A model generated the notes under the pieces. The model was not told the DNA's origin. It did no database searches and worked only from the letters and a program-made list of their open reading frames with translations. This document shows, in pieces, positions 1-5,789 of a DNA stretch of 9,933 bases. Each line of letters opens with the position of its first letter. The first letter of the stretch is position 1. This stretch comes from a bacterium (GTDB lineage Bacteria > Margulisbacteria > Marinamargulisbacteria > SXXA01): assembly GCA_018402095.1 (NCBI GenBank), contig JAGYJO010000049.1, positions 1 through 9,933 of the forward strand. The letters run 5' to 3'. The position numbers and the translations under genes were made by a program.

Positions 1-1
1 C

Positions 2-751
2 TTTGAAATCGGCGTATTTGTTGGGGCGGCCTATGGGGCACTTATAGGAGGGACACAGCGCATGCTGGCTGGCGGTGACTTCAGAGAAGGGGCCATGGAT
101 GGATTTATCCTGGGTGCAAAAATCGGAGGTACCATTGGCGCCCTCGCTGACGGGTTCACGGGTGGATATGAAACTTGGACGGATTCGAACCCCTTTTTCA
201 CAGCTGCGCTGCATACGTATGCGGAGGCTTGGAATGGACGCGTTGGTGGGGGGTATGATTTTGGGGCTGGAGGGTCTGGGGGTGCTAATCAATATCATGA
301 TAATGGCGTAGGCGGAGACTCTCTATATAATGATGTAATTCCTGATTTTGGACCCATGCACGTTCCGAGAGCTGTATTTGCCGTGGATTCTGGTTTTGTG
401 ATAGATGTTGGGTGGCAAGATGTAAAGAATCATCGTAAAGGATGGGGCTATAACGTTAAGGTGGGTAAGTGGTCGGACTTTTATGTCTATGGACATATGG
501 ACCCAGATAGTATATCTGTCGAAAAAGGAAGTTATGTTTTAAAAGGGCAGTATCTTGGACAGTATGCTAATCCAACAAATGGAAATTCCAGTGGACCGCA
601 TGTTCATCTGGGAAGAATGAAAGATGGGCAGCATGTTCATCCTGGCAATGTTTCGCCTTTATTAGGAGGGCGTCAAACTGCTCCTTTTGGGAAAGATGTT
701 CGAGATTCAATGCATAAAAATGGTCATAGTGGGGTTGATTATGCGTATTAA
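2..751 (+). CDS. C-terminal part of a polymorphic toxin-like protein with an M23-type peptidase tip (5' end outside window)
   Basis: The reading frame is open from base 2, so the ATG at 62 is internal and the gene begins upstream. Residues are numbered from that ATG. Residues 1-90 are a Gly/Ala-rich linker (GAKIGGTIGALADGF) of the kind that precedes toxin tips in RHS or wall-associated proteins; no RHS core is visible, so that class is inferred. Residues 98-200 look like a lysostaphin-type M23 metallopeptidase, which cuts peptidoglycan cross-bridges or stems: YGHM supplies His145, VLKGQYLGQYANPTNGNSSG is the family loop, and GPHVH supplies His180 and His182. The usual upstream HxxxD zinc motif is missing there, but GHSGVDYAY (His222, Asp226) ends the protein, preceded by an APFGKDVRD stretch that normally opens the domain. 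The order therefore looks permuted. The stop overlaps the next gene by 11 bp, which argues for a natural end rather than truncation. Confidence 0.72.
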   Translation, partial: FEIGVFVGAAYGALIGGTQRMLAGGDFREGAMDGFILGAKIGGTIGALADGFTGGYETWTDSNPFFTAALHTYAEAWNGRVGGGYDFGAGGSGGANQYHDNGVGGDSLYNDVIPDFGPMHVPRAVFAVDSGFVIDVGWQDVKNHRKGWGYNVKVGKWSDFYVYGHMDPDSISVEKGSYVLKGQYLGQYANPTNGNSSGPHVHLGRMKDGQHVHPGNVSPLLGGRQTAPFGKDVRDSMHKNGHSGVDYAY

Positions 752-1310
752 ATTGTATTTGTTGGTTGCTTTTATTTTGATTGTTTTTTTTGGATATGTT
801 TTCGCGAAAGGATCTCGTTTGCGAGTTCCGGATAATTTGAATAATGAGGTGGATACGGCGCCTGTGTCGGACTTGATAATAAATGAGTTTATAGACAATG
901 GCTGGGATTTTCTAATTCCTGAAACGTCTAAATCTCTGATTATTGCAACATTGGGAGATCCTGATAGTGTGATTCAAGATCAGCGAATAAACCCGTATTC
1001 AAATGAGTCTGATGTGTCTTATGTCCTTCACTATTTGGGCTTATGCATAACTTTTATAGAGCTTAATCAGAAAAGTGGAGGAGGGATCGTGTTGACCTCT
1101 ATTGTGATTAGCGATGAAAAGTGGCCTGTGAAATATTTAAATATTGGAATGTCCCCTAAAGCCGTTACTGCTCGTCTAAATAGAAACTATAGATGGTTAG
1201 ATGCTGATACGTTGGAGTATTCGAATGGATTGCATACCCCAACAGTTGTTTTGTTGCACTTTCTCAAAAATCATTTGGTTAAAATAGAATGGCAGATTTA
1301 CTCGGGCTAG
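741..1310 (+). CDS. Exported protein with two BamE/BLIP-like repeats, candidate immunity protein
   Basis: The 189-residue product starts MRIKLYLLVAFILIVFFGYV, a signal peptide or membrane anchor, so it should act in the periplasm. I chose ATG 741 because it puts the hydrophobic segment at the N-terminus; the frame stays open to an ATG at 687, but that would place a non-hydrophobic extension inside the upstream gene. After the signal, two similar units are visible: SLIIATLGDPDSV (about residues 64-125) and LNIGMSPKAVTARLNRNY (about 131-188). Each has a helix with a G-x-P or GM-x-x motif followed by beta strands ending in patterns such as VKIEWQI, reminiscent of BamE/SmpA and beta-lactamase-inhibitor-like folds. 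It overlaps the peptidase tip by 11 bp and shares its AT-rich codon use. Inferred role: a periplasmic inhibitor protecting the producer from the M23 tip. It could instead be an unrelated lipoprotein-like protein; no sequence identity was tested. Confidence 0.6.
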   Translation: MRIKLYLLVAFILIVFFGYVFAKGSRLRVPDNLNNEVDTAPVSDLIINEFIDNGWDFLIPETSKSLIIATLGDPDSVIQDQRINPYSNESDVSYVLHYLGLCITFIELNQKSGGGIVLTSIVISDEKWPVKYLNIGMSPKAVTARLNRNYRWLDADTLEYSNGLHTPTVVLLHFLKNHLVKIEWQIYSG

Positions 1311-1319
1311 TTATTGTTT

Positions 1320-1324
1320 AGAGG
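1320..1324 (+). promoter_or_regulatory. Shine-Dalgarno AGAGG for the small zinc-ribbon ORF
   Basis: AGAGG lies 9 bases upstream of the TTG at 1334. A second in-frame TTG at 1325 directly abuts it and is therefore less likely as the start. The site selects the 49-residue reading. Confidence 0.4.
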
Positions 1325-1333
1325 TTGTTTGTC

Positions 1334-1483
1334 TTGGTAAATCTGTTGGGTTGTTCGGAAAGCTGTATCCTTTGGATTTGGCGGGCTCCGATTCTGTGTC
1401 CTCACTGTCTTGAGGTTGTGATTCGTCGTGGGTTTCTTTTTAGTCGCGTGTGTCCCAAATGTGGGAAGTCTGTACGGGGGTAA
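1334..1483 (+). CDS. Small zinc-ribbon protein (49 aa, TTG start)
   Basis: This short frame encodes 49 residues and contains two paired cysteine knuckles, CPHC and CPKCG, separated by exactly 14 residues, then a basic tail (KSVRG). This C-P-x-C spacing is characteristic of zinc-ribbon folds, which bind one Zn2+ and usually contact nucleic acid or protein. An additional C-x3-C (CSESC) lies at residues 7-11, followed by a hydrophobic ILWIWRAPIL stretch. It begins 23 bp after the candidate immunity gene, has an AGAGG ribosome-binding site, and ends in TAA. An in-frame stop at 1319-1321 bounds it upstream. It could be a real small protein of the toxin locus or the remnant of a longer zinc-ribbon protein. 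No specific family is recognised. Confidence 0.5.
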   Translation: MVNLLGCSESCILWIWRAPILCPHCLEVVIRRGFLFSRVCPKCGKSVRG

Positions 1484-1493
1484 TCGCCTTTTC

Positions 1494-1546
1494 AATAAAG
1501 GGATCCAAAGGGAGAGCGACAACGCGCTCTCCCTTTGAAATAAAGG
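1494..1546. repeat. Perfect 13-bp inverted repeat framed by 8-bp direct repeats
   Basis: CAAAGGGAGAGCG (1506-1518) pairs perfectly with CGCTCTCCCTTTG (1525-1537) across a 6-base loop ACAACG. Identical AATAAAGG copies flank it at 1494-1501 and 1539-1546. No run of T follows on either strand, so it is not a textbook Rho-independent terminator. The layout resembles a tiny MITE or palindromic repeat with target duplications, but that is inference; in RNA it would form a very stable stem-loop. Confidence 0.65.
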
Positions 1547-1567
1547 TCCCCTTCCCCGGGGAGGGAC
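1546..1567. repeat. GC-rich imperfect palindrome
   Basis: GTCCC (1546-1550) pairs with GGGAC (1563-1567), and the inner TCCCC/GGGGA (1553-1562) is self-complementary, leaving CT at 1551-1552 as a bulge. It directly follows the 13-bp inverted repeat and probably belongs to the same repeat cluster. Confidence 0.45.
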
Positions 1568-1673
1568 TTGGGGCCTCGCATAGTTCGAGCCCCCGTGGTG
1601 ACCCTTGTCTGAACCAGGATACTGCACGATTTCGAAGATTTCTGGGATGATGCGGTCACAATTTTCCTCGTAG

Positions 1674-1693
1674 GGGCGAAACATTTTTTGCCC
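1674..1693. repeat. Imperfect hairpin GGGCGAAA/TTTTGCCC
   Basis: An 8-bp stem with one G-T pair closes a 4-base loop (CATT). No T tract follows, so a terminator role is not supported. It resembles short dispersed GGGGCGAA-type intergenic repeats, an unverified resemblance. Confidence 0.3.
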
Positions 1694-1709
1694 ATTCCCC
1701 AATTTCGCA

Positions 1710-1733
1710 CCCCCATACCCCCGCCCAAATCCC
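1710..1733 (-). other. G-quadruplex-forming motif on the minus strand
   Basis: Read on the minus strand, four G runs of 3, 3, 5 and 5 bases are separated by loops of 4 (ATTT), 1 (C) and 3 (TAT) bases, meeting the G3+N1-7 rule. Two more G runs follow at 1697-1700 and 1691-1693. It lies about 200 bp upstream of sppA, on the template strand for that operon. Function is unknown. Confidence 0.55.
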
Positions 1734-1891
1734 ATTTCCAACATCACCGCATAACGAAATCCCGGTAGGGCGTTGGGTTTCTTGCGTTTTTTCGGTATGC
1801 GATGATGATGTAACATAGCGCTGATACACCGTCACTAACCACATGAATAGATCGCCACAATCGAAAAAAACCACCCACACCCATAAAACCA

Positions 1892-1920
1892 TCGAACTTT
1901 CCTCGTCCTTGGGCTATACT
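1892..1920 (+). promoter_or_regulatory. Candidate sigma70-type promoter for the sppA operon
   Basis: TATACT at 1915-1920 matches five of six positions of the -10 consensus. A weak TCGAAC at 1892-1897 sits 17 bases upstream as the -35. Transcription would start near 1926, only about 8 bases before the sppA ATG, giving a nearly leaderless mRNA; this fits the absence of a clear ribosome-binding site. Confidence 0.35.
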
Positions 1921-1933
1921 CTAAAATCACGTT

Positions 1934-2851
1934 ATGAACAAAGAATCCATTATTATTGGTTTACTGATATTTCTATTTGTCATCAGCGCGGGTCTCAGCA
2001 TGCGCAACAAAGAAATCCAGCCCAACAACAATATGCGCACATCCAGCCCAGGACAAGACGGCATTGGCATCTTGTCTATCTATGGGCCTATTGCTTTTTC
2101 AGAACCCGCGGATGTCTGGTCTTCTGGACAAGATGCAGACAGCCTCATCACACAAATACAAGAACTGGGCGAAAACAAGCACGTCAAAGGTATTGTACTA
2201 AGGATCAATAGCCCTGGCGGCACAGTTGGTGCTTCTCAAGAAATTTTCAACGCATTGCAACGCGTCAAAAACGAAAGACAAATCCCCATCGTCGCATCCA
2301 TCGCAGACATGGGTGCATCAGGGGCCTACTGGGTAGCACTTTCTGCAGACACCATTTTCGCAAACCCTGGCAGCCTCGTCGGTAGCATCGGCGTATTGAT
2401 ACAACAATGGGATCTCAGCGAGGTCAAAGACAGATACGGCGTCAGTCTCATTACCCACAAAAGCGGTATATATAAAGACATGCTGTCCGGTTGGCGAAAA
2501 AACAAAACCGACGAAGAACACATGATCAACGCAACACTAACCGAAATACATCAGCAATTTCGCGCAGCACTTGCCAGCCAACGCAACTTACCAACAGAAA
2601 ATATATTAACCCTCTCTCAAGGACAGGTATTCAGTGGCTCTCAAGCACTAACGGCGGGACTCATCGACCAGATCGGCGGCTTAGAAGAAACACTTATCTA
2701 CGTTGGCAAACAAAGCAAGTTGGGTAAAAACCCCAATCTTATTTACCCCGGAAATCCAGGCGTTCCAAAATGGTTGGGGCAACTGAAACGGCAATTAAAT
2801 GTCCAGTCTTTGTTCCCCAAGTTAAACAACACCGCACTATGGACTTTATAA
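1934..2851 (+). CDS. sppA: Signal peptide peptidase SppA (S49 family, short form)
   Basis: SppA is a membrane-anchored serine protease with a Ser/Lys dyad that degrades cleaved signal peptides and misprocessed membrane proteins. The 305-residue protein starts MNKESIIIGLLIFLFVISAG, a single N-terminal anchor. GIVLRINSPGGTVGAS (residues 86-101) is the oxyanion-site motif, ADMGASGAYW places the nucleophile at Ser129, and THKSGIYKDM places the general base at Lys181. The 52-residue Ser-Lys spacing equals that of Bacillus subtilis SppA (Ser147/Lys199). GSIGVL and LIDQIGG are further family blocks. The length fits the half-size S49 enzymes rather than the roughly 600-residue duplicated E. coli form. 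It leads a three-gene operon, overlapping the next gene by 13 bp. No clear Shine-Dalgarno precedes the ATG. Confidence 0.9.
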   Translation: MNKESIIIGLLIFLFVISAGLSMRNKEIQPNNNMRTSSPGQDGIGILSIYGPIAFSEPADVWSSGQDADSLITQIQELGENKHVKGIVLRINSPGGTVGASQEIFNALQRVKNERQIPIVASIADMGASGAYWVALSADTIFANPGSLVGSIGVLIQQWDLSEVKDRYGVSLITHKSGIYKDMLSGWRKNKTDEEHMINATLTEIHQQFRAALASQRNLPTENILTLSQGQVFSGSQALTAGLIDQIGGLEETLIYVGKQSKLGKNPNLIYPGNPGVPKWLGQLKRQLNVQSLFPKLNNTALWTL

Positions 2852-3381
2852 ACGAATTATCTCTACTCTATCGATTTATCACAAAACCAATCGCAACAGT
2901 AGCAACAGAAAGTCCCCGGCTATCACTCGTACTGATGGTCTGTGCGCTATATACACTGAGCCTATACAGTAGTTCGAGCTGGGGCTTTGGCTTTTTGGGC
3001 TATGTCGCCATCACGATCTTAGGACTCGTTATAGGCCTCGGAACAGGGGTCATCATCGATACCGTCGCCCAATTACTCTATCGCTGCCAACCACAAGGAC
3101 TACGCATTGGATACTGGCTAATCATCGCTCAGCTCCCAGGTCTATTGGGGTTTCCTATCGAGCAAATCGGAGCCATACTCCAAACACCCAATCTCATATG
3201 GGCGGCTCACGCTGGGGTTTCTATCTTGGTATTATGCCTAGAATTTCACATCATCAAAACCATCTACAATATCTCTAATCTACAGAGTGTTTCGTTATTA
3301 ATCGCCATACCCATCACACTTGGGGGCATCGCGTTATTGTTTGTTTTGTCGGGAGCCACCTATCTGATGCATCTTGGTTAG
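2839..3381 (+). CDS. Yip1-like polytopic membrane protein
   Basis: The 180-residue product is almost entirely hydrophobic, with about five membrane segments (roughly residues 28-45, 50-75, 92-110, 120-140 and 150-175). The cytoplasmic N-terminus MDFINELSLLYRFITKP and the PGLLGFP kink resemble Yip1-domain proteins, whose bacterial members have no settled function. I prefer ATG 2839 to an in-frame ATG at 2770: the 23 extra residues would be polar and would lie wholly inside sppA. The chosen start overlaps the sppA end by 13 bp, and the stop overlaps cvpA by 8 bp, so translation is probably coupled through the operon. Yip1 assignment is tentative; the membrane topology is clear. Confidence 0.7.
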   Translation: MDFINELSLLYRFITKPIATVATESPRLSLVLMVCALYTLSLYSSSSWGFGFLGYVAITILGLVIGLGTGVIIDTVAQLLYRCQPQGLRIGYWLIIAQLPGLLGFPIEQIGAILQTPNLIWAAHAGVSILVLCLEFHIIKTIYNISNLQSVSLLIAIPITLGGIALLFVLSGATYLMHLG

Positions 3382-4000
3382 TCCAACACTAGCGGGGATA
3401 GACATCCTCATTTTAATATGGGTAGCCTTCCACGCCATACGCGGCTTATGGAAAGGGATGATTCGTATGCTCTGCGACATTCTCGCTATAGGCGCAGCGT
3501 TATTCGCAGGGATTCAAGGTGCTGCGACTGCAAACACCGTCATTTCTGATTGGGTGCCACTCCCATACAACTTGGGGTTATGGGGATCTGGACTTGTGAT
3601 CGCAGGGTTGGTATTTGTCATCGTAAGCAGCATCGGTAAATTATTAGACCGATTGAGCAGCACCGTCGGCTTGGGTATTTTTAACCGTCTAGCAGGCTTT
3701 GTCTTTGGGTGCGTCAAAGGGTTTGGTCTGGTTGTGCCACTGGCATTGATACTCACCTTCGTTGCACCAGATCAACTAGAAAACTCCATGATACTGCAGC
3801 ATTATAGTGGCGTGTTATCAAAATTCGACGGCATCGCCATAAAGAAACCCGTCGAAGAAATAGACAAAACAAAAGACACGTTAACAGAAACCATCACAGA
3901 TAAAATCACCAAACAACTCACCGATACAATGACAGAAAAACTGACAAAGCAATTGATGCAAGCACAAGAAAACACTGAAAAAGGTGCTGTTTCGAAATAA
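3374..4000 (+). CDS. cvpA: CvpA family inner-membrane protein with a repetitive charged tail
   Basis: CvpA proteins are four-helix inner-membrane proteins, first linked to colicin V production and later to envelope homeostasis. The 208-residue product begins with the family signature GIDILILIWVAFHAIRGLWKG and has membrane segments near 8-22, 32-50, 68-90 and 105-130, including the FNRLAGFVFGCVKG block (103-116). The only usable start is TTG 3374, because an in-frame TGA lies at 3365-3367 and later ATGs would remove helix one. It overlaps the previous gene by 8 bp. After residue 160 a charged Thr/Lys-rich tail carries a 12-residue repeat, TDKITKQL then TEKLTKQL (175-182, 187-194), likely an amphipathic helix or coiled coil. 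It converges with nagZ, the stops being 17 bp apart with no obvious terminator between them. Confidence 0.85.
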   Translation: MVSPTLAGIDILILIWVAFHAIRGLWKGMIRMLCDILAIGAALFAGIQGAATANTVISDWVPLPYNLGLWGSGLVIAGLVFVIVSSIGKLLDRLSSTVGLGIFNRLAGFVFGCVKGFGLVVPLALILTFVAPDQLENSMILQHYSGVLSKFDGIAIKKPVEEIDKTKDTLTETITDKITKQLTDTMTEKLTKQLMQAQENTEKGAVSK

Positions 4001-4017
4001 TAAAGCGTCGAAGAAAG

Positions 4018-5115
4018 TTAAAACGCAGTCAGCTTTTCTTTCAAACGCAAAATCCGCCCATACGAAGCATCGATACGAGACACAGGAATAGTTCCGTTTC
4101 CAACAGCTGCGATAATCAAGTCCAGCACAGAAACAGACAAAGAATCTGAGCTCTGGGAGGCTTTGAGAAGTGCCGCATTATTCCCAAACAAAAGAATATC
4201 ATTGCCCGCCAAAACGGCTCGAGAAACAACCTCGGGCAAAAGGTAGTGTGACTGAATCGCACCCATTTGCAAATCATCGGTAATAACAACACCTTGATAC
4301 CCCAATATCTCTCGGAGGATTCCCGTAATCATAGGGCCTGATAAACTCGCAGGGGCTCCCGTTTCATCCAACTTTTTATTCACAATATGCGACACCATCA
4401 CCATATTCGCAGTAGAAAGTTGTCGATACGGGATAAGCTCCTTGTCGGACCAAACGGCTGTCGTATCCACCATACCCTCATGCGTATCGCCTTGCGCACT
4501 CCCATGTCCCGGAAAATGCTTGATCGCCGTCAGTACATGAGCAGCCCGCATGCCCGAAATAAAAGCCCGCGAATAACGGACAACCGTTTCTGGATCCCGA
4601 CTATAACTCCTAGAAAAACCACCAATCACAGGGGAGGGCGGGTCATGATCCACATCCACAACAGGGCCCAAAACAAGATTAATACCATAACTAGCGACCA
4701 GCGTGCCCATATCTGCATAGAGGGCCTCAGCCTCGACAACAGATTTACGTCCCATGCTTTTGGCCGAGGGGAAAAGCCGTTTGCGAAGTCTGGCAACACG
4801 CCCCCCTTCTTGATCAACCGCCACCAACAAGGGATATTGCGACGACTGCGCCTTCAAAAAAGAAACCAAGGTCTTAATTTCATCGTCTGTTCCCAAGTTG
4901 TACGAAAACAATATAACGCCGCCCACATCACCCGCCCGAATTTGCGCCGCCAAGGTCTGCACATCAGCATCCGAGACATGCTTACCATGAAAACCAACCA
5001 TGACCATTTGGCCAACTTTTTCACGAAGGGGTCTATCTGTGGCCACAAGAATTCCCGGGATCAGCACAAAAGCCAGCACACAAGCAACCCAAAAGGGGTT
5101 TTTCAGCCTACCCAC
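4018..5115 (-). CDS. nagZ: Exported beta-N-acetylhexosaminidase, glycoside hydrolase family 3 (NagZ-like)
   Basis: GH3 N-acetylglucosaminidases release GlcNAc from peptidoglycan fragments. The 365-residue protein has the NagZ motifs: VDQEGGRVARL (100-110), KHFPGHGS (199-206), the Asp210/His212 general acid-base pair of DTH, and VITDDLQMGAI (277-287) with the nucleophile expected at Asp280. The hydrophobic segment at residues 9-24 (VACVLAFVLIPGILVA) predicts export or anchoring, so it should act outside the cytoplasm, unlike cytosolic E. coli NagZ. The start is GTG 5115, giving a 13-bp overlap with the dnaE end and suggesting translational coupling. No lipobox cysteine is visible. It is the last gene of the minus-strand operon. 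Family assignment is very secure; the precise substrate is inferred. Confidence 0.9.
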   Translation of the reverse strand: MGRLKNPFWVACVLAFVLIPGILVATDRPLREKVGQMVMVGFHGKHVSDADVQTLAAQIRAGDVGGVILFSYNLGTDDEIKTLVSFLKAQSSQYPLLVAVDQEGGRVARLRKRLFPSAKSMGRKSVVEAEALYADMGTLVASYGINLVLGPVVDVDHDPPSPVIGGFSRSYSRDPETVVRYSRAFISGMRAAHVLTAIKHFPGHGSAQGDTHEGMVDTTAVWSDKELIPYRQLSTANMVMVSHIVNKKLDETGAPASLSGPMITGILREILGYQGVVITDDLQMGAIQSHYLLPEVVSRAVLAGNDILLFGNNAALLKASQSSDSLSVSVLDLIIAAVGNGTIPVSRIDASYGRILRLKEKLTAF

Positions 5116-5789
5116 ACATGTCCCGACCCTGCGATGTCAGCCACCCGGGTACGACACAATTCATTATCCGTCACCCAATATTTACGATGCGCTAACACGG
5201 TCGCATCTCCCAAATTAAAACAAACCGGCATAGGCCCATGATGCGCCAGCAATGCACGGCGAATGTCATTCAAAACCGTATCATCCAAATTATCCGCATC
5301 AATCATCAAGCGGCGTGCTCTATAGGTAAAATCCAATAGAGAAATATCATCCACGATCATCGTAAACTCATCATCTCTTACTTTGACACGACCTGTCACT
5401 TTGACCACACAATCATCCTGAAACGCAGCTTGCTTTTCAGGGCCATCCCGATCAGATGTAAACATCATCAGAGAAATAGAGCCGCGAAGGTCTTCCAAAT
5501 TACCCAACAACATCTCACGGTTACTACGGGTCATCATCTTACGAGACCCCAAAACGATTCCAGCCATGGTCAGGGTTTGACCATCATGTTCCTGGGTCAA
5601 GGTGGCAGAGTTGCAAGGAAGCGTCGCCAACATTTCTTGAAAATGATCCAAAGGGTGGCCGCTCAAATAGAGTCCCAGCATTTCTTTTTCCATTTTCAGG
5701 CGGTCCATAAATCCTATTTCAACGGCGTCTTCGGTACCTACCGGGCCAGGGTCCATATCTGGCTCCCGGCCCATCAAACAAACCGACAC
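5103..5789 (-). CDS. dnaE: DnaE fragment 3: C-terminal region with OB fold
   Basis: The frame, readable from a GTG at 5789, encodes 228 residues of the DnaE C-terminus. MEKEMLGLYLSGHPLDHF (33-50) is a strongly conserved type 1 DnaE block. LTMAGIVLGSRKMMTRSN (73-90) to MIVDDISLL (144-152) is the OB fold that binds single-stranded DNA. The remainder corresponds to the tau-binding end. The GTG is not a biological start: it lies 10-20 codons after the break with fragment 2. If one T at about 5788 and one G at 5765-5767 (minus-strand bases) are surplus, the junction reads SNGVGLFDGPEPDMD, restoring an LF clamp-binding motif. One missing G at 5789-5791 would also rejoin the frames. The stop overlaps nagZ by 13 bp. 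Confidence 0.82.
   Translation of the reverse strand: MSVCLMGREPDMDPGPVGTEDAVEIGFMDRLKMEKEMLGLYLSGHPLDHFQEMLATLPCNSATLTQEHDGQTLTMAGIVLGSRKMMTRSNREMLLGNLEDLRGSISLMMFTSDRDGPEKQAAFQDDCVVKVTGRVKVRDDEFTMIVDDISLLDFTYRARRLMIDADNLDDTVLNDIRRALLAHHGPMPVCFNLGDATVLAHRKYWVTDNELCRTRVADIAGSGHVWVG

Larger units (their letters stand above)
1484..1933. other. Long intergenic region without a convincing gene, rich in small repeats
   Basis: These 450 bases hold no ORF on either strand with a recognisable domain. They contain a perfect inverted repeat, a second GC-rich hairpin, an imperfect hairpin, a G-quadruplex motif on the minus strand and, at the right end, a candidate promoter for sppA. Base composition jumps between G/C-run-rich patches and AT patches. 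Segments such as TAGGGGCGAAACATTTTTTGCCC and GGCGTTGGGTTTCTTGCG resemble dispersed non-coding repeats known from several bacterial phyla. That resemblance is from memory and was not searched. Confidence 0.5.

Noticed and set aside
687..740. Upstream ATG extension of the candidate immunity gene
   Set aside because: It would add 18 residues in front of a clean signal sequence and lie wholly inside the toxin tip.
1506..1537. Rho-independent terminator for the left block
   Set aside because: The stem is perfect but no T run follows on either strand.
1578..1600. tRNA-like T arm (GTTCGAGC followed by CCCC)
   Set aside because: The bases before it (CATAG) cannot pair with those after it, and no acceptor, D or anticodon arms are visible.
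1307..1816. 169-codon minus-strand ORF (and overlapping 78-codon ones) in the gap
   Set aside because: Low-complexity, Pro/Arg/Lys-rich composition, no domain, and it runs antisense over the zinc-ribbon ORF and the hairpins.
2770..2838. Earlier ATG for the Yip1-like gene
   Set aside because: The extra residues are the shifted reading of the sppA tail and are polar, unlike a membrane protein start.
4001..4017. Bidirectional terminator between cvpA and nagZ
   Set aside because: The 17-base gap holds no stem-loop or T run.
4387..5241. 284-codon plus-strand ORF
   Set aside because: It is antisense to nagZ and the dnaE end, His/Arg-rich, without any recognisable motif.
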